A stretch of 52,330 nt of DNA from an uncultured Erysipelotrichaceae bacterium (GTDB lineage Bacteria; Bacillota_I; Bacilli_A; Erysipelotrichales; Erysipelotrichaceae), in the NCBI GenBank assembly GCA_902778375.1, contig CACYXJ010000028.1, positions 9,355 to 61,684 of the forward strand. Direction: 5' to 3'. Below the pieces are notes generated by a model. That model saw only the letters and a list, made by a program, of their open reading frames with translations. It searched no databases and was not told the origin of the DNA. Positions 23,586 to 34,168 of this stretch are shown one piece after another (positions within the stretch are counted from its first letter, which is position 1; every line of letters starts with the position of its first letter). Position numbers and translations under genes: made by a program.

Positions 23586-25433
23586 ATGACTGAAATCAAA
23601 CAGACACGTCAGGAGCGTATCGAAGATATCAACAGAAAAATCCTGACATTGCCGAAGACAAACATCAATCAGTTCATACTGTTCGAAATCCTGTACAAGC
23701 TTGGTGCGGTCTTTGTCTTTTTTCCTGTTCTGTCCTATACCGAGCGGCTGCTGCTGATGGTGAACGGCGAACATGTGATCGCCTGGAACAACATCGGCAA
23801 GATCGCGCTGAATCCGCTGACCTGGATCGTGATTCTGGCAATCATTTTTCTGATAACGGTTTTTGCGGAAATCGAGAAATTCGGACTGATCCGGATGCTT
23901 CAGGAAGCCATCGACTATAAAAAACTGAAAGCCACCGACGGCATGAGGGAAGGATTTGAACTCACGCTGGCCAGTATCAAGCCGGAAAACTGGATGCTCG
24001 TTCTGTATTGCCTGGTGATTCTGCCCTGTACCCAGACAATGGACAGTGCCAGTGTGACGAAATTCCTGTATATGCCGGGATTCATCCTTGAATTCTTCGA
24101 GAAATATGCTGTGCTTCAGTATGTTTACTACGCGCTGCTTGCGGCGCTTGCCTATCTTGGCTTCCGGCTGTCCTTTCTGATGATTGCCATGGTAACGGAA
24201 AATCTGAATTTCATGGATGCCTGGAAAATGAGCTGGAATCTGACCAAAGGGAAAAAACAGCTGACCCTTTTCAAGGACTGGCTTCTGATGAGTATCAAAC
24301 TGCTGCTGATCTTCCTGACGGTTTCCCTGGCAGTCATTGCCATGTCGTTCCTGGTGATCATCTGGATCGAGCCTGGCTATACGTTTGAAAAACTGGCGAC
24401 AACGGAAAATATCTTTACCCTTCTGGCAATACTGACACTGGTCTATGCCTGGATCAATATTGCTGTGTCGCAGTCGCTGTTCGTCAGCCGCTATTATCTG
24501 CTGCGCCTGCAGGACGGAACAGAAATACCTCCCTGTGAGAATGCATCTTCGTCAATCACTGGCAAATGGGTTTACGGTGCTTTCCTGGTGACATGTCTTA
24601 TCATCCTCTATTTCTCTGTGCCGAAACGTTTCCATCAGTTCAAGGGAGTGATGCAGGGCAATGCCGACAGCGTACTGATCATGGCTCACCGCGGATATTC
24701 GGCTGCGGCTCCGGAGAATACGATGCCGGCGTTCGAAGCGGCATATGACAGCGGTGCGACAGCTGTGGAACTGGATGTTCAGATGACGAAGGACGGTGAG
24801 ATCATCGTTCTCCATGACAGCAGCCTGGGCAGGACAGCCGGATTGAATAAGGATGTTTGGGATGTGACATACGACGAGATCCGCTATCTCGACAACGGTT
24901 CCTTCTTTGATGAGAAATTTGCCGGCACACCGATTCCGACTCTGGAACAGGTGCTGCAGTATGCTGACGGCAAGCTGTTTCTGAATATTGAAATCAAGCG
25001 CACAGGCCATGACGATGGCATCGAGGACAAAGTCGTCGAACTGATCCGGCAGTATGATTTCAATGCCCAGTGCGATGTCACTTCCCAGGATTATGAAACG
25101 CTTGTATACATTCACAAAAAATATCCGGATATCCTGACAGCTTATACTACGACAGTGGGTATCGGTGACGTACCGCGGCTCGATGCCTGTGATATCGTCT
25201 CCATCCAGGAGACATTCGCGGACTATGATCTGGTGGAATCCATGCACAGACAGGGCAAGCGCGTATTTGTATGGACGGTCAATGAAAGCGAGACAATGGA
25301 ACGTCTGATTGGTCTGAATGTGGATGCGATTCTGACCAACGACCCGGTGCTCGGTGCTGAAATCATCTCCCGGCACAGCGGCCCGCTGGACAAACTGCAG
25401 AGGATCCAGCAGGTCATGACCTACTTCTATTGA
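23586..25433 (+). CDS. Membrane glycerophosphodiester phosphodiesterase
   Basis: A 615-residue protein. Residues 1-360 hold about eight membrane helices of the GDPD membrane-domain type. Residues about 370-610 are the catalytic GDPD domain: MAHRGYSAAAPENTMPAFEAA (catalytic His and Glu), VELDVQMTKDGEIIVLHD and LNIEIKR. It hydrolyses glycerophosphodiesters to glycerol-3-phosphate and an alcohol, possibly recycling lipid or teichoic acid fragments. The ATG at 23586 has GGAGA upstream; TATAAT at about 23544 gives a promoter. It has no terminator of its own before the RNA at 25477. Confidence 0.92.
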   Translation: MTEIKQTRQERIEDINRKILTLPKTNINQFILFEILYKLGAVFVFFPVLSYTERLLLMVNGEHVIAWNNIGKIALNPLTWIVILAIIFLITVFAEIEKFGLIRMLQEAIDYKKLKATDGMREGFELTLASIKPENWMLVLYCLVILPCTQTMDSASVTKFLYMPGFILEFFEKYAVLQYVYYALLAALAYLGFRLSFLMIAMVTENLNFMDAWKMSWNLTKGKKQLTLFKDWLLMSIKLLLIFLTVSLAVIAMSFLVIIWIEPGYTFEKLATTENIFTLLAILTLVYAWINIAVSQSLFVSRYYLLRLQDGTEIPPCENASSSITGKWVYGAFLVTCLIILYFSVPKRFHQFKGVMQGNADSVLIMAHRGYSAAAPENTMPAFEAAYDSGATAVELDVQMTKDGEIIVLHDSSLGRTAGLNKDVWDVTYDEIRYLDNGSFFDEKFAGTPIPTLEQVLQYADGKLFLNIEIKRTGHDDGIEDKVVELIRQYDFNAQCDVTSQDYETLVYIHKKYPDILTAYTTTVGIGDVPRLDACDIVSIQETFADYDLVESMHRQGKRVFVWTVNESETMERLIGLNVDAILTNDPVLGAEIISRHSGPLDKLQRIQQVMTYFY

Positions 25434-25441
25434 TAAATTCA

Positions 25442-25470
25442 TCTTGCGTTCTGTAAAAACTTGCTATAAT
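25442..25470 (+). promoter_or_regulatory. Promoter of the structured RNA
   Basis: An extended -10 (TGCTATAAT, 25462-25470) lies directly after the GDPD stop. A weak -35 is TCTTGC at 17-base or TTGCGT at 15-base spacing. Start of transcription is expected near 25477. Confidence 0.75.
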
Positions 25471-25562
25471 GAAGTTGGAAAGTGCGGGTGCATGCCCCGC
25501 ATGTTTCAGACATTCCCGCTGACAGTGTGTCATGGCTTCGCACAAACGGAAGGAGGCGGAGG

Positions 25563-25610
25563 ATGTGTGCGAATATCCGCAGCCGTGCGGACGAATCGCA
25601 AAACTCATGA
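25563..25610 (+). CDS. Fifteen-codon ORF inside the structured RNA
   Basis: The peptide is MCANIRSRADESQNS. AGGAGG at 25551-25556 is six bases before the ATG, an ideal ribosome site, and both lie in the loop of the 25537-25573 stem. The stop (25608-25610) is four bases before the terminator stem. Translation would open that stem and could change terminator formation. The peptide matches nothing I know. Confidence 0.45.
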   Translation: MCANIRSRADESQNS

Positions 25611-27188
<1,578 letters not shown>

Positions 27189-27208
27189 TTCATTCAGTGT
27201 TTCAGCAG

Positions 27209-27233
27209 GGCAGGCGGAACAGCCTGCCTTTTT
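27209..27233 (+). terminator. Terminator after the GH1 gene
   Basis: GGCAGGC and GCCTGCC form a perfect 7-bp stem with a 6-base loop, followed by T5. Confidence 0.9.
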
Positions 27234-27294
27234 CTATGCCCGATAGTAGGTGTTTGCCAGTAATACAGAGAAATAACAAGCAAAAAATGAAAAC

Positions 27295-27332
27295 ACTTTC
27301 ATAAATTGAAACGATTTTCATACAATTTGAAA
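27295..27332 (+). promoter_or_regulatory. Shared regulatory element upstream of livK
   Basis: A 38-nt element with two TTTCA...TGAAA-type dyads begins ACTTTCATAA and ends TTTGAAA. It aligns without gaps to 50591-50628 before gdhA, with 29 of 38 bases identical. It lies 20 bases before the livK -35, so a common regulator is likely. Confidence 0.55.
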
Positions 27333-27351
27333 GAAATGTGTAAATTTGGTG

Positions 27352-27381
27352 TTGAAATTGAAAAGAGTTCAAGAATATAAT
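27352..27381 (+). promoter_or_regulatory. Promoter of livK
   Basis: TTGAAA (27352-27357) and TATAAT (27376-27381) are 18 bases apart; the livK ATG follows 38 bases later. Confidence 0.75.
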
Positions 27382-27419
27382 AAGTTCATTCAACTAACTA
27401 GAAAAGCGAGGGAAAGAAC

Positions 27420-28619
27420 ATGAAGTTTAACAGATTAGTTAAGGGAGGTCTCGCCGCGGTTATGGCCATGGGAATGATGGCCTGCAGCAACAGCAACCCA
27501 AGCGGCGGCGGCACAACAGAGCCGACAGCACAGGCGGCTTTCAAACTTGGTTTCTCCGGCCCGCTGACAGGTGATGCATCCGTTTACGGTCTGGCAGTGC
27601 AGCACGCTGTAGAAATCGCAGTCGAAGAAATCAATGACCAGGGCGGCGTTCAGTTCGAAGTCAACGCTCAGGATGACCAGGCAGACGGCCAGGCTGCAGT
27701 TACAGCCTACAACGCTCTGATGGACTGGGGCATGCAGGTTTCGCTGCTGACAGTCACATCCGGTGCCGGCCAGGCGGTCGCTCCGAACTATCAGAAGGAC
27801 AACATCTTCGCAATCACACCATCCGCTTCTTCCACAGCAGTCATCTTTGCTGATCCGGAAAACAGCAGCGGCGCATATGGAACAGTCTTCCAGATGTGCT
27901 TCACTGATCCGAACCAGGGAACAGCTTCCGCTGACTATCTGAAGTCACACACAGAACTCGGTACAAAGGTTGCTGTCATCTACAGAAGCGATGACAACTA
28001 TTCCTCCGGTATCTATAACACATTCATGGCCGAAGCCAACAAGGTCGGTCTGGAAGTTGTATCTGAAGGTGCCTTCGTCGAAGCTGACAAGGACTTCTCC
28101 GTACAGGTCAAGCAGGCTGCTGACGCAGGCGCAGACATCGTCTTCCTGCCGATTTACTACCAGCCGGCATCCCAGATCCTTGTAGAAGCCAACAAGCAGG
28201 GCTACAAGCCGACATTCTTCGGTTGCGATGGTATGGATGGTATCCTGACACTCGAGAACTTCGATACAAGTCTCGCTGAAGGATTATACATGATCACACC
28301 GTTCTCTGCTGACGCAACAGATGAAAAGACAGCAAACTTCGTCAAGAAGTATCAGGAAAAGTATGGCGATGTTCCGAACCAGTTCGCAGCTGACGCTTAT
28401 GACAGTGTCTATGCGATCAAGCAGGCACTCGAAGCAGGCAACGTTACACCGGATATGTCCACTGACGAAATTACAGCAGCTCTGGTAAAACAGTTCACAT
28501 CGATGAAATTTGACGGTCTGACAGGCTTGTCCATGACCTGGGCAGAAACCGGCGAAGTCTCCAAGACTCCGAAAGCTGTCGTGATTCAGAACGGCACATA
28601 CGTTGGTGTTGAAGACTAA
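27420..28619 (+). CDS. livK: Branched-chain amino acid-binding lipoprotein
   Basis: A 399-residue periplasmic-binding protein of the LivJ/LivK type. The signal ends at a cysteine in GMMACSNSN near residue 21. The mature fold begins FKLGFSGPLTGDASVYGLAVQHAVEIAVEEIN, typical of receptors of the HAAT family. It captures leucine, isoleucine, valine or a related amino acid. GAGGGA precedes the ATG. It heads an operon livK-H-M-G-F, in which livM appears broken. Confidence 0.94.
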   Translation: MKFNRLVKGGLAAVMAMGMMACSNSNPSGGGTTEPTAQAAFKLGFSGPLTGDASVYGLAVQHAVEIAVEEINDQGGVQFEVNAQDDQADGQAAVTAYNALMDWGMQVSLLTVTSGAGQAVAPNYQKDNIFAITPSASSTAVIFADPENSSGAYGTVFQMCFTDPNQGTASADYLKSHTELGTKVAVIYRSDDNYSSGIYNTFMAEANKVGLEVVSEGAFVEADKDFSVQVKQAADAGADIVFLPIYYQPASQILVEANKQGYKPTFFGCDGMDGILTLENFDTSLAEGLYMITPFSADATDEKTANFVKKYQEKYGDVPNQFAADAYDSVYAIKQALEAGNVTPDMSTDEITAALVKQFTSMKFDGLTGLSMTWAETGEVSKTPKAVVIQNGTYVGVED

Positions 28620-28647
28620 CTGATTCAGTAACTGATTTAGGGAATAA

Positions 28648-28681
28648 AAGGTTGCCAATAAATACGAATATTGGTAACCTT
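28648..28681 (+). promoter_or_regulatory. Intercistronic hairpin between livK and livH
   Basis: AAGGTTGCCAATA and TATTGGTAACCTT pair over 13 bases with one G-T pair; TATTTGTTT follows. A partial terminator would leave more livK than permease mRNA. Confidence 0.65.
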
Positions 28682-28721
28682 TATTTGTTTAACGCTTATT
28701 TTAATAAGGGGGAGAAGTTAT

Positions 28722-29600
28722 ATGGCTTTTCTATCATATTTAATCAGCGGACTCGGTCTGGGCAGTGTATATGCCATTATTGCCCTGGGTTACAGTATGG
28801 TTTACGGTATTGCAAAAATGCTGAACTTCGCCCATGGTGATGTCATCATGGTCGGCGCATATGTGTCTTTTTTCGCCATGACCCTGGCAGGTATTCCGTT
28901 TGTTGTCAGTGCTCTGATCGCTGTCGTTGCCTGCACACTGCTCGGCATTACGATCGAGCGGCTGGCCTATAAGCCGCTGCGGCAGGCATCCAGCCTTTCC
29001 GTTCTGATCACCGCGATCGGTGTCAGCTATTTTCTGCAGAATGCGGCCCAGCTGCTGTGGGGCTCCGATACAAAGATCTATCCGACGGTTTTCCCGGGAT
29101 CCGTGTCGCTGTTCAACGGTCAGCTTTCCGTATCCTATCTGACAATAATCACGATTCTGACATGCCTTCTGATCATGACCGTTCTGATCATGTTCATCAA
29201 CAAGACCAAGACCGGCAAGGCAATGCGTGCCTGTTCGGAAGACAAAGGCGCCGCAACCCTGATGGGAATCAATGTCAACAAGATCATCTCGATCACCTTT
29301 GCCATCGGTTCCGGTCTGGCTGCGATCGCGGCCGTGCTGTTATGCGCGACCTATCCGTCCGTTTACCCGACCCTTGGTTCGATGCCCGGTATCAGAGCCT
29401 TTACAGCTGCCGTATTCGGCGGCATCGGTTCGATTCCCGGTGCTTTCCTGGGCGGCCTTCTGCTGGGCGTCATCGAGACGTTCGCCAAGGCATATATTTC
29501 CACCCAGCTGTCAGATGCGATCGTTTTTGCAGTGCTGATCATCGTGCTTCTGATCAAGCCGACCGGCCTTCTGGGCAAAAAGATCAGTGAGAAAGTGTGA
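28722..29600 (+). CDS. livH: Branched-chain amino acid ABC permease LivH
   Basis: A 292-residue membrane protein with the LivH pattern (GLGLGSVYAIIALGYSMVYGIAKMLNFAHGDVIMVGAY; later RACSEDKGAATLMGINVNKI and GVIETFAKAYIS). The ATG at 28722 follows GGGGGAG by 8 bases. With LivM it should form the membrane channel. Confidence 0.94.
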   Translation: MAFLSYLISGLGLGSVYAIIALGYSMVYGIAKMLNFAHGDVIMVGAYVSFFAMTLAGIPFVVSALIAVVACTLLGITIERLAYKPLRQASSLSVLITAIGVSYFLQNAAQLLWGSDTKIYPTVFPGSVSLFNGQLSVSYLTIITILTCLLIMTVLIMFINKTKTGKAMRACSEDKGAATLMGINVNKIISITFAIGSGLAAIAAVLLCATYPSVYPTLGSMPGIRAFTAAVFGGIGSIPGAFLGGLLLGVIETFAKAYISTQLSDAIVFAVLIIVLLIKPTGLLGKKISEKV

Positions 29601-29610
29601 GGCAGCTGTT

Positions 29611-30586
29611 ATGAAGAACCTTTTCAATCGCTTATTTGATAAAAAAGTACGCGGCCGCACGATTTCTTTTGCGATCGTGATCGCTGCCTATATCATTCTT
29701 GAAGCTCTGATGTCTGCCGGTCAGCTGAGCCGTCTGTTCATGTCTCTTCTGGTGCCGGTCACAGCCTATATCGTGGCTGCTCTCGGTCTGAACCTCAATG
29801 TCGGTATTTCCGGCGAACTGAATCTCGGCCAGGCAGGCTTCATGAGTGTCGGTGCCTTTACCGCTGTTGTCGTATCGGGAATTCTTCAGTATTCCGGTAT
29901 TGAAACTGCGCGGTGACTATCTGGCAATCGTCACCCTGGCATTCGGCCAGATCATCATGTCACTGATCAACAACTCCTATGTCGGATTCGATTCCAAAGG
30001 CCTGCACTTTGCCTTTGTCACCAATACCATGCAGATGGAACCGGGCGGAAAGCTTCTGATCAGCGGTCCGATGGGAGCGACCGGTGTCAGTACCGCCTCC
30101 ACCTTTACTGCCGGAACGATTCTCGTTCTGATTGCTCTGGCAGTCGTCTATAACCTGATGTACAGCCGCAACGGCCGTGCCATCATGGCCTCCCGCGACA
30201 ACCGTATCGCAGCCGAATCCGTAGGCATCAATGTTTCCCAGGCCAAGACGCTGGCTTTTATCACGGCATCCTGTCTTGCCGGTGCAGCCGGCGCCCTGTA
30301 TGCCCTGAACATTTCCTCATTCGCGGCAACGAAATTCGATTTCAACAGCTCGATCCTGCTGCTTGTCTATGTCGTACTCGGTGGTCTGGGCAACATGACC
30401 GGAACGATCATCTCGACAACGCTGCTGATGGTACTGCCGGAAATCCTGCGTTTCCTGCAGAACTACCGTATGCTGATCTATGCCATCGTCCTGATCCTGA
30501 TGATGCTTGTTTCCAATAACGAGAACCTGCGCACCCGTATGCAGATGCTGAAGACGCGGTTCGCACGGCAGAAAGGAGACCGGTGA
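29611..30586 (+). pseudogene. livM: Branched-chain amino acid permease LivM, internal deletion and frameshift
   Basis: The first 101 codons (29611-29916) read as LivM up to GFMSVGAFTAVVVSGILQ and then stop. Conserved LivM resumes in another frame at 29891 as IPVLKLRGDYLAIVTLAFGQII and runs to 30586. Compared with family members about 20-25 residues are missing between GAFTAVVV and LRGDYLAI, covering roughly one membrane helix. So a short deletion removed sequence and shifted frame. Both flanking parts are otherwise well conserved, and livG and livF are intact. It is either a recent inactivation or an assembly error at a short repeat. Confidence 0.85.
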
Positions 30587-30587
30587 T

Positions 30588-31367
30588 ATGAGTGAGAATA
30601 CAAATATGACACCGATCCTGGAAATCATCGATCTGGGCATCGACTTCGGCGGTCTGACAGCAGTCAACGACCTGAATATGACCGTATATCCCAATGAAAT
30701 CGTCGGTCTGATCGGACCGAACGGCGCCGGTAAGACGACCGTCTTCAACATGCTGACGAAAGTCTACCAGCCAAGCCGCGGCACGATCCGTCTGCTTGGC
30801 CAGGACACGGCGAAAATGAACACGATTGACGTAAACAAAGCCGGTATCGCAAGAACATTCCAGAATATCCGCCTGTTTATGAACATGAGCGTGCTGGACA
30901 ATGTTCTGACCGGCATGCACAACGATATTTCCTACGGCAATGCCAGCGCCATCTTCCGGCTTCCGAAATTCTACCGTGAGGAGAAGGAGAAAACGGAAAG
31001 GGCAATGGAACTGCTGAAAATCTTCGACCTTGACGGCAAGGCGGATCTGATTGCCGGCAACCTGCCGTATGGCGAACAGAGACGTCTGGAAATTGCCAGA
31101 GCCCTGGCAACCCAGCCGAAACTTCTGCTGCTGGATGAACCGGCGGCCGGCATGAACCCGCAGGAAACAGAAGAACTGATGAAGACTATCCGTTCCGTGC
31201 GCGACCATTTCCAGATCGCCGTACTGCTGATCGAACATGACATGAAACTGGTTATGGGTATCTGCGAAAGAATCACCGTTCTGAACTTCGGTATGATGCT
31301 GGCACAGGGTACACCGGACGAAGTCCGCAACGATCCGAATGTAATCAAGGCTTACCTGGGAGAGTGA
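30588..31367 (+). CDS. livG: Branched-chain amino acid ABC ATPase LivG
   Basis: A 259-residue ATPase with Walker A GPNGAGKTT, signature LPYGEQRRLEIARAL (the LivG form of the signature), Walker B LLLLDEPAAGMNP and switch His in IEHDMKLVM. AGGAGA before the ATG. It starts one base after livM ends, so it is coupled to the permease gene, whose frame is broken upstream. Confidence 0.95.
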   Translation: MSENTNMTPILEIIDLGIDFGGLTAVNDLNMTVYPNEIVGLIGPNGAGKTTVFNMLTKVYQPSRGTIRLLGQDTAKMNTIDVNKAGIARTFQNIRLFMNMSVLDNVLTGMHNDISYGNASAIFRLPKFYREEKEKTERAMELLKIFDLDGKADLIAGNLPYGEQRRLEIARALATQPKLLLLDEPAAGMNPQETEELMKTIRSVRDHFQIAVLLIEHDMKLVMGICERITVLNFGMMLAQGTPDEVRNDPNVIKAYLGE

Positions 31368-31371
31368 CGAT

Positions 31372-32076
31372 ATGCTGAAAGTAGAAAATCTGGTAGTAAA
31401 ATACGGCATGATCGAAGCCATCAAAGGCATCTCCTTCGAAGTCAATGACGGCGAGATCGTGACCCTGATCGGTTCCAACGGAGCCGGCAAGACAACAACC
31501 ATGCAGACGATTTCCGGACTGCTCAAACCATCCCAGGGATCCGTTCTTCTCGACGGCGTGGATCTGACAAAGATCGCGCCGCACAAGATCGTTCCGATGG
31601 GACTGGCCCAGGTGCCGGAAGGAAGACGTGTCTTCGCCCAGCAGACAGTCGAGGAAAATCTCGAACTCGGCGCCTATCACCGCAAGGACAAGGATGAGGT
31701 AAAAAAGGACATGGAGAATGTCTATGAACTCTTCCCACGTCTTCTTGAACGTAAGAGCCAGCTGGCAGGAACCCTGTCAGGCGGCGAACAGCAGATGCTG
31801 GCAATGGCGAGAGCCCTGATGGCAAAACCGAAGATCATGCTGATGGACGAGCCGTCGATGGGACTTTCCCCGCTTCTGGTCAAGGAAATATTCCGCATTA
31901 TCGAAAATATCAACCGTCAGGGAACAACCGTCCTGCTGGTTGAACAGAATGCGAAAATGGCACTTGCCATCGCAGACCGTGCATATGTTCTGGAAACTGG
32001 TAAAATAATATTGGAAGGTACTGGAGCCGAACTGGCCGCCAGTGAACAGGTAAGAAAGGCTTATCTGGGAGGATAA
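31372..32076 (+). CDS. livF: Branched-chain amino acid ABC ATPase LivF
   Basis: A 234-residue ATPase with Walker A GSNGAGKTT, signature LSGGEQQMLAMARAL, Walker B IMLMDEPSMGLSP and switch loop LVEQNAKMAL, all in the form seen in LivF. It pairs with LivG. It follows livG after four bases. Confidence 0.95.
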   Translation: MLKVENLVVKYGMIEAIKGISFEVNDGEIVTLIGSNGAGKTTTMQTISGLLKPSQGSVLLDGVDLTKIAPHKIVPMGLAQVPEGRRVFAQQTVEENLELGAYHRKDKDEVKKDMENVYELFPRLLERKSQLAGTLSGGEQQMLAMARALMAKPKIMLMDEPSMGLSPLLVKEIFRIIENINRQGTTVLLVEQNAKMALAIADRAYVLETGKIILEGTGAELAASEQVRKAYLGG

Positions 32077-32083
32077 TCATAAT

Positions 32084-32761
32084 ATGTACGTAAAAGATCA
32101 TATGACGAAGGATCTGAAAACGATCGACGCCGATACTTCCGTGCTGAAAGCACTGGAAATCATGGGCAAGAACAATTTCCACCGTCTGCCGGTCACCGAT
32201 GAAAACGGACAGCTGATCGGTCTGATTACGGAAGGACTGGTTAATGAGTCATCCGGCAAAAATGCCACATCGCTTTCGATTTATGAACTGAACTATCTTC
32301 TGTCCCGCACCAAGGCCGGTGATATCATGATCACGGACGTGAAGACGATCACACCGGATGCGTTCCTGGAGGAAGCCGCATCAGTCATGCTGGACAATGC
32401 CATCAATGTTCTTCCGGTCGTTACCGAAGGCAACAAGGTCGTCGGTATCATCACCGAAAAGGACATGTTCCAGGCATTCACGGAACTGATGGGCTACAAA
32501 CACCAGGGCACAAAGTTTGTCATCAACTGTGATGACGTTCCGGGAATCTTCGCCAAGATTGCCAATCTGTTTGCCGAAAATGATGCCAACCTTGAATCCG
32601 CGGCTGTCTATCACAACAGCGAGCGCGGCACGGAAATCGTTGTAAAGGCGACAGGTATCATTCCGGTCGAAAGCATGACAGACATTCTGAAAGAAGCCGG
32701 ATTCAATGTCACCCGGGTCATTCAGACGACAAACGAAGGCAAGACCGTCGTATTCATGTAA
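32084..32761 (+). CDS. CBS-pair and ACT-domain regulatory protein (AcuB-like)
   Basis: A 225-residue soluble protein. Two CBS domains (MYVKDHMTKDLKTI...FHRLPVTDENGQLIGLITE and AGDIMITDVKTITPDAFL...VLPVVTEGNKVVGIITEKDM) are followed by an ACT domain near residues 145-220 (NCDDVPGIFAKIANLFAENDANLESAAV). CBS pairs bind adenosyl ligands and ACT domains bind amino acids, so it may adjust the transporter or amino-acid metabolism. It is the last gene of the liv operon, eight bases after livF. Confidence 0.9.
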   Translation: MYVKDHMTKDLKTIDADTSVLKALEIMGKNNFHRLPVTDENGQLIGLITEGLVNESSGKNATSLSIYELNYLLSRTKAGDIMITDVKTITPDAFLEEAASVMLDNAINVLPVVTEGNKVVGIITEKDMFQAFTELMGYKHQGTKFVINCDDVPGIFAKIANLFAENDANLESAAVYHNSERGTEIVVKATGIIPVESMTDILKEAGFNVTRVIQTTNEGKTVVFM

Positions 32762-32771
32762 ACAAAAAAAT

Positions 32772-32797
32772 TGTCCGCTTCAGTGGACAGTTTTTTT
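32772..32797 (+). terminator. Terminator of the liv operon
   Basis: TGTCC and GGACA, extended by a G-T pair and a G-C pair inside, form a stem with a TTCA loop; T7 follows. Confidence 0.88.
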
Positions 32798-32845
32798 ATG
32801 CTGGAGTATGATATTTTAATTTATAAAATTCATCCGGAGGTGACT

Positions 32846-33622
32846 ATGCTGAAAATACTGACAGTTCTATTGATACCGCTGCTGGGAACAACGCTGGGTG
32901 CGGCAATGGTGTTTGTTCTGAAAGACAGGATCTCAGACAATCTGCAGAAGGGACTGACCGGTTTTGCGGCCGGTGTCATGACCGCGGCTTCGTTCTGGAG
33001 TCTTCTGGAACCGGCACTGGAACAGTCGGCGCATATGGGCAGGCTTTCCTTCATACCGGCAGCCGTCGGCTTTCTGGCCGGTATGTTTTTCCTGCTGTTC
33101 CTGGATGTCGTCACTCCCCATATTCATATGGATCAGAGTGCGGAAGGACCGAAAAGCACATTGTCAAAGACTGCCCGCATGATTCTTGCCGTGACCCTTC
33201 ACAACATTCCCGAAGGCATGGCGGTCGGTGTTGTCGTTGCCGGATGGATGAGCGGCCATGCCGATATCAGCTATGCTTCCGCTCTTGTACTGGCGATAGG
33301 CATTGCCATCCAGAACTTTCCTGAAGGCGCCATCGTGTCGATGCCGTTGAAAGCGGAAGGCATGAGCAAGGCGAAAACGTTTTTCTGGGGATTTCTCTCC
33401 GGGGCGGTGGAACCGCTTGGTGCCTTGGCAACGATACTGTTTACAGCCCAGGCAGCGGCCATCCTGCCGTATTGTCTTTCATTCGCAGCCGGGGCGATGA
33501 TGTATGTCGTCGTCGAGGAACTGGTGCCGGAAATGTCGGAAGGGGAACATTCCAATATCGGAACGATTGCCTTTGCGGCCGGCTTTGTCATCATGATGAT
33601 TCTTGATGTTGCTTTGGGGTAA
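32846..33622 (+). CDS. ZIP-family metal transporter
   Basis: A 258-residue membrane protein with about eight helices. The ZIP signature is LAVTLHNIPEGMAVGVV near residue 115, with the metal-binding HNIPEG, and a second site IGIAIQNFPEGAIVSMPL. It probably imports zinc, iron or manganese. GGAGGTG before the ATG at 32846 supports the start; the open frame upstream overlaps the liv terminator. Confidence 0.92.
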   Translation: MLKILTVLLIPLLGTTLGAAMVFVLKDRISDNLQKGLTGFAAGVMTAASFWSLLEPALEQSAHMGRLSFIPAAVGFLAGMFFLLFLDVVTPHIHMDQSAEGPKSTLSKTARMILAVTLHNIPEGMAVGVVVAGWMSGHADISYASALVLAIGIAIQNFPEGAIVSMPLKAEGMSKAKTFFWGFLSGAVEPLGALATILFTAQAAAILPYCLSFAAGAMMYVVVEELVPEMSEGEHSNIGTIAFAAGFVIMMILDVALG

Positions 33623-33652
33623 GGCTATAATTCACTCATGACTGGAGTATTT

Positions 33653-34090
33653 ATGGAAGATATTGTTTTTTACATCATGGACGCGGGCGTGTTCTGCCTG
33701 TTCATATATATGCTGTGGCGCTCCCGCAGTGTCGTCATTGAATCGAAAGTTGGCAATAAATGGATCGTTGCCGGTCTGTTCTTTCTGCTCGGACTTGTCG
33801 GCTTCATGAATTACCGGCCGTTTTTCACCTGGTTCCAGATGATCTTCATGGCTGTCATCGCTGTCATGTACATGCTGCTGAAAAGCGGTCTGACAGAAAC
33901 CGGAATCGTCATGGTCGGATCCTTCATTTCCTTTGAGAAAGCCGGCCGGATCACGCTTTACAAAAAGGACCACTGCATCAGTTTCGATTCCCGTGGGCGC
34001 AAGGTCGATCTCTTTTTCGATGAAGGCCAGATGGAGGAAGTGCGCAGCTGGCTGAAGAAATACTGCACAAGCGGCATCAATACCCGCTGA
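33653..34090 (+). CDS. Small membrane protein of unknown function
   Basis: A 145-residue protein with about three membrane segments (YIMDAGVFCLFIYMLW, WIVAGLFFLLGLVGF, WFQMIFMAVIAVMYMLL) and a soluble C-terminal domain of about 60 residues (GSFISFEKAGRITLYKKD). I do not recognise it. GGAG stands five bases before the ATG at 33653. An in-frame ATG at 33638 is only six bases from a TATAAT and would make a leaderless start. Confidence 0.75.
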   Translation: MEDIVFYIMDAGVFCLFIYMLWRSRSVVIESKVGNKWIVAGLFFLLGLVGFMNYRPFFTWFQMIFMAVIAVMYMLLKSGLTETGIVMVGSFISFEKAGRITLYKKDHCISFDSRGRKVDLFFDEGQMEEVRSWLKKYCTSGINTR

Positions 34091-34168
34091 CAACTGTGGG
34101 ATTATTCACGTATATACAGCCGGAATATGGTAATATACTGACATATCAAAACAGAAAGCAGGATTTGA

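Noticed and set aside
27295..27332. CodY box upstream of livK
   Set aside because: The CodY consensus AATTTTCWGAAAATT is not matched; the dyads are spaced TTTCA...TGAAA.
30408..31586. 392-codon minus-strand frame over livG
   Set aside because: Antisense shadow of livM/livG, whose domains and ribosome sites are clear.
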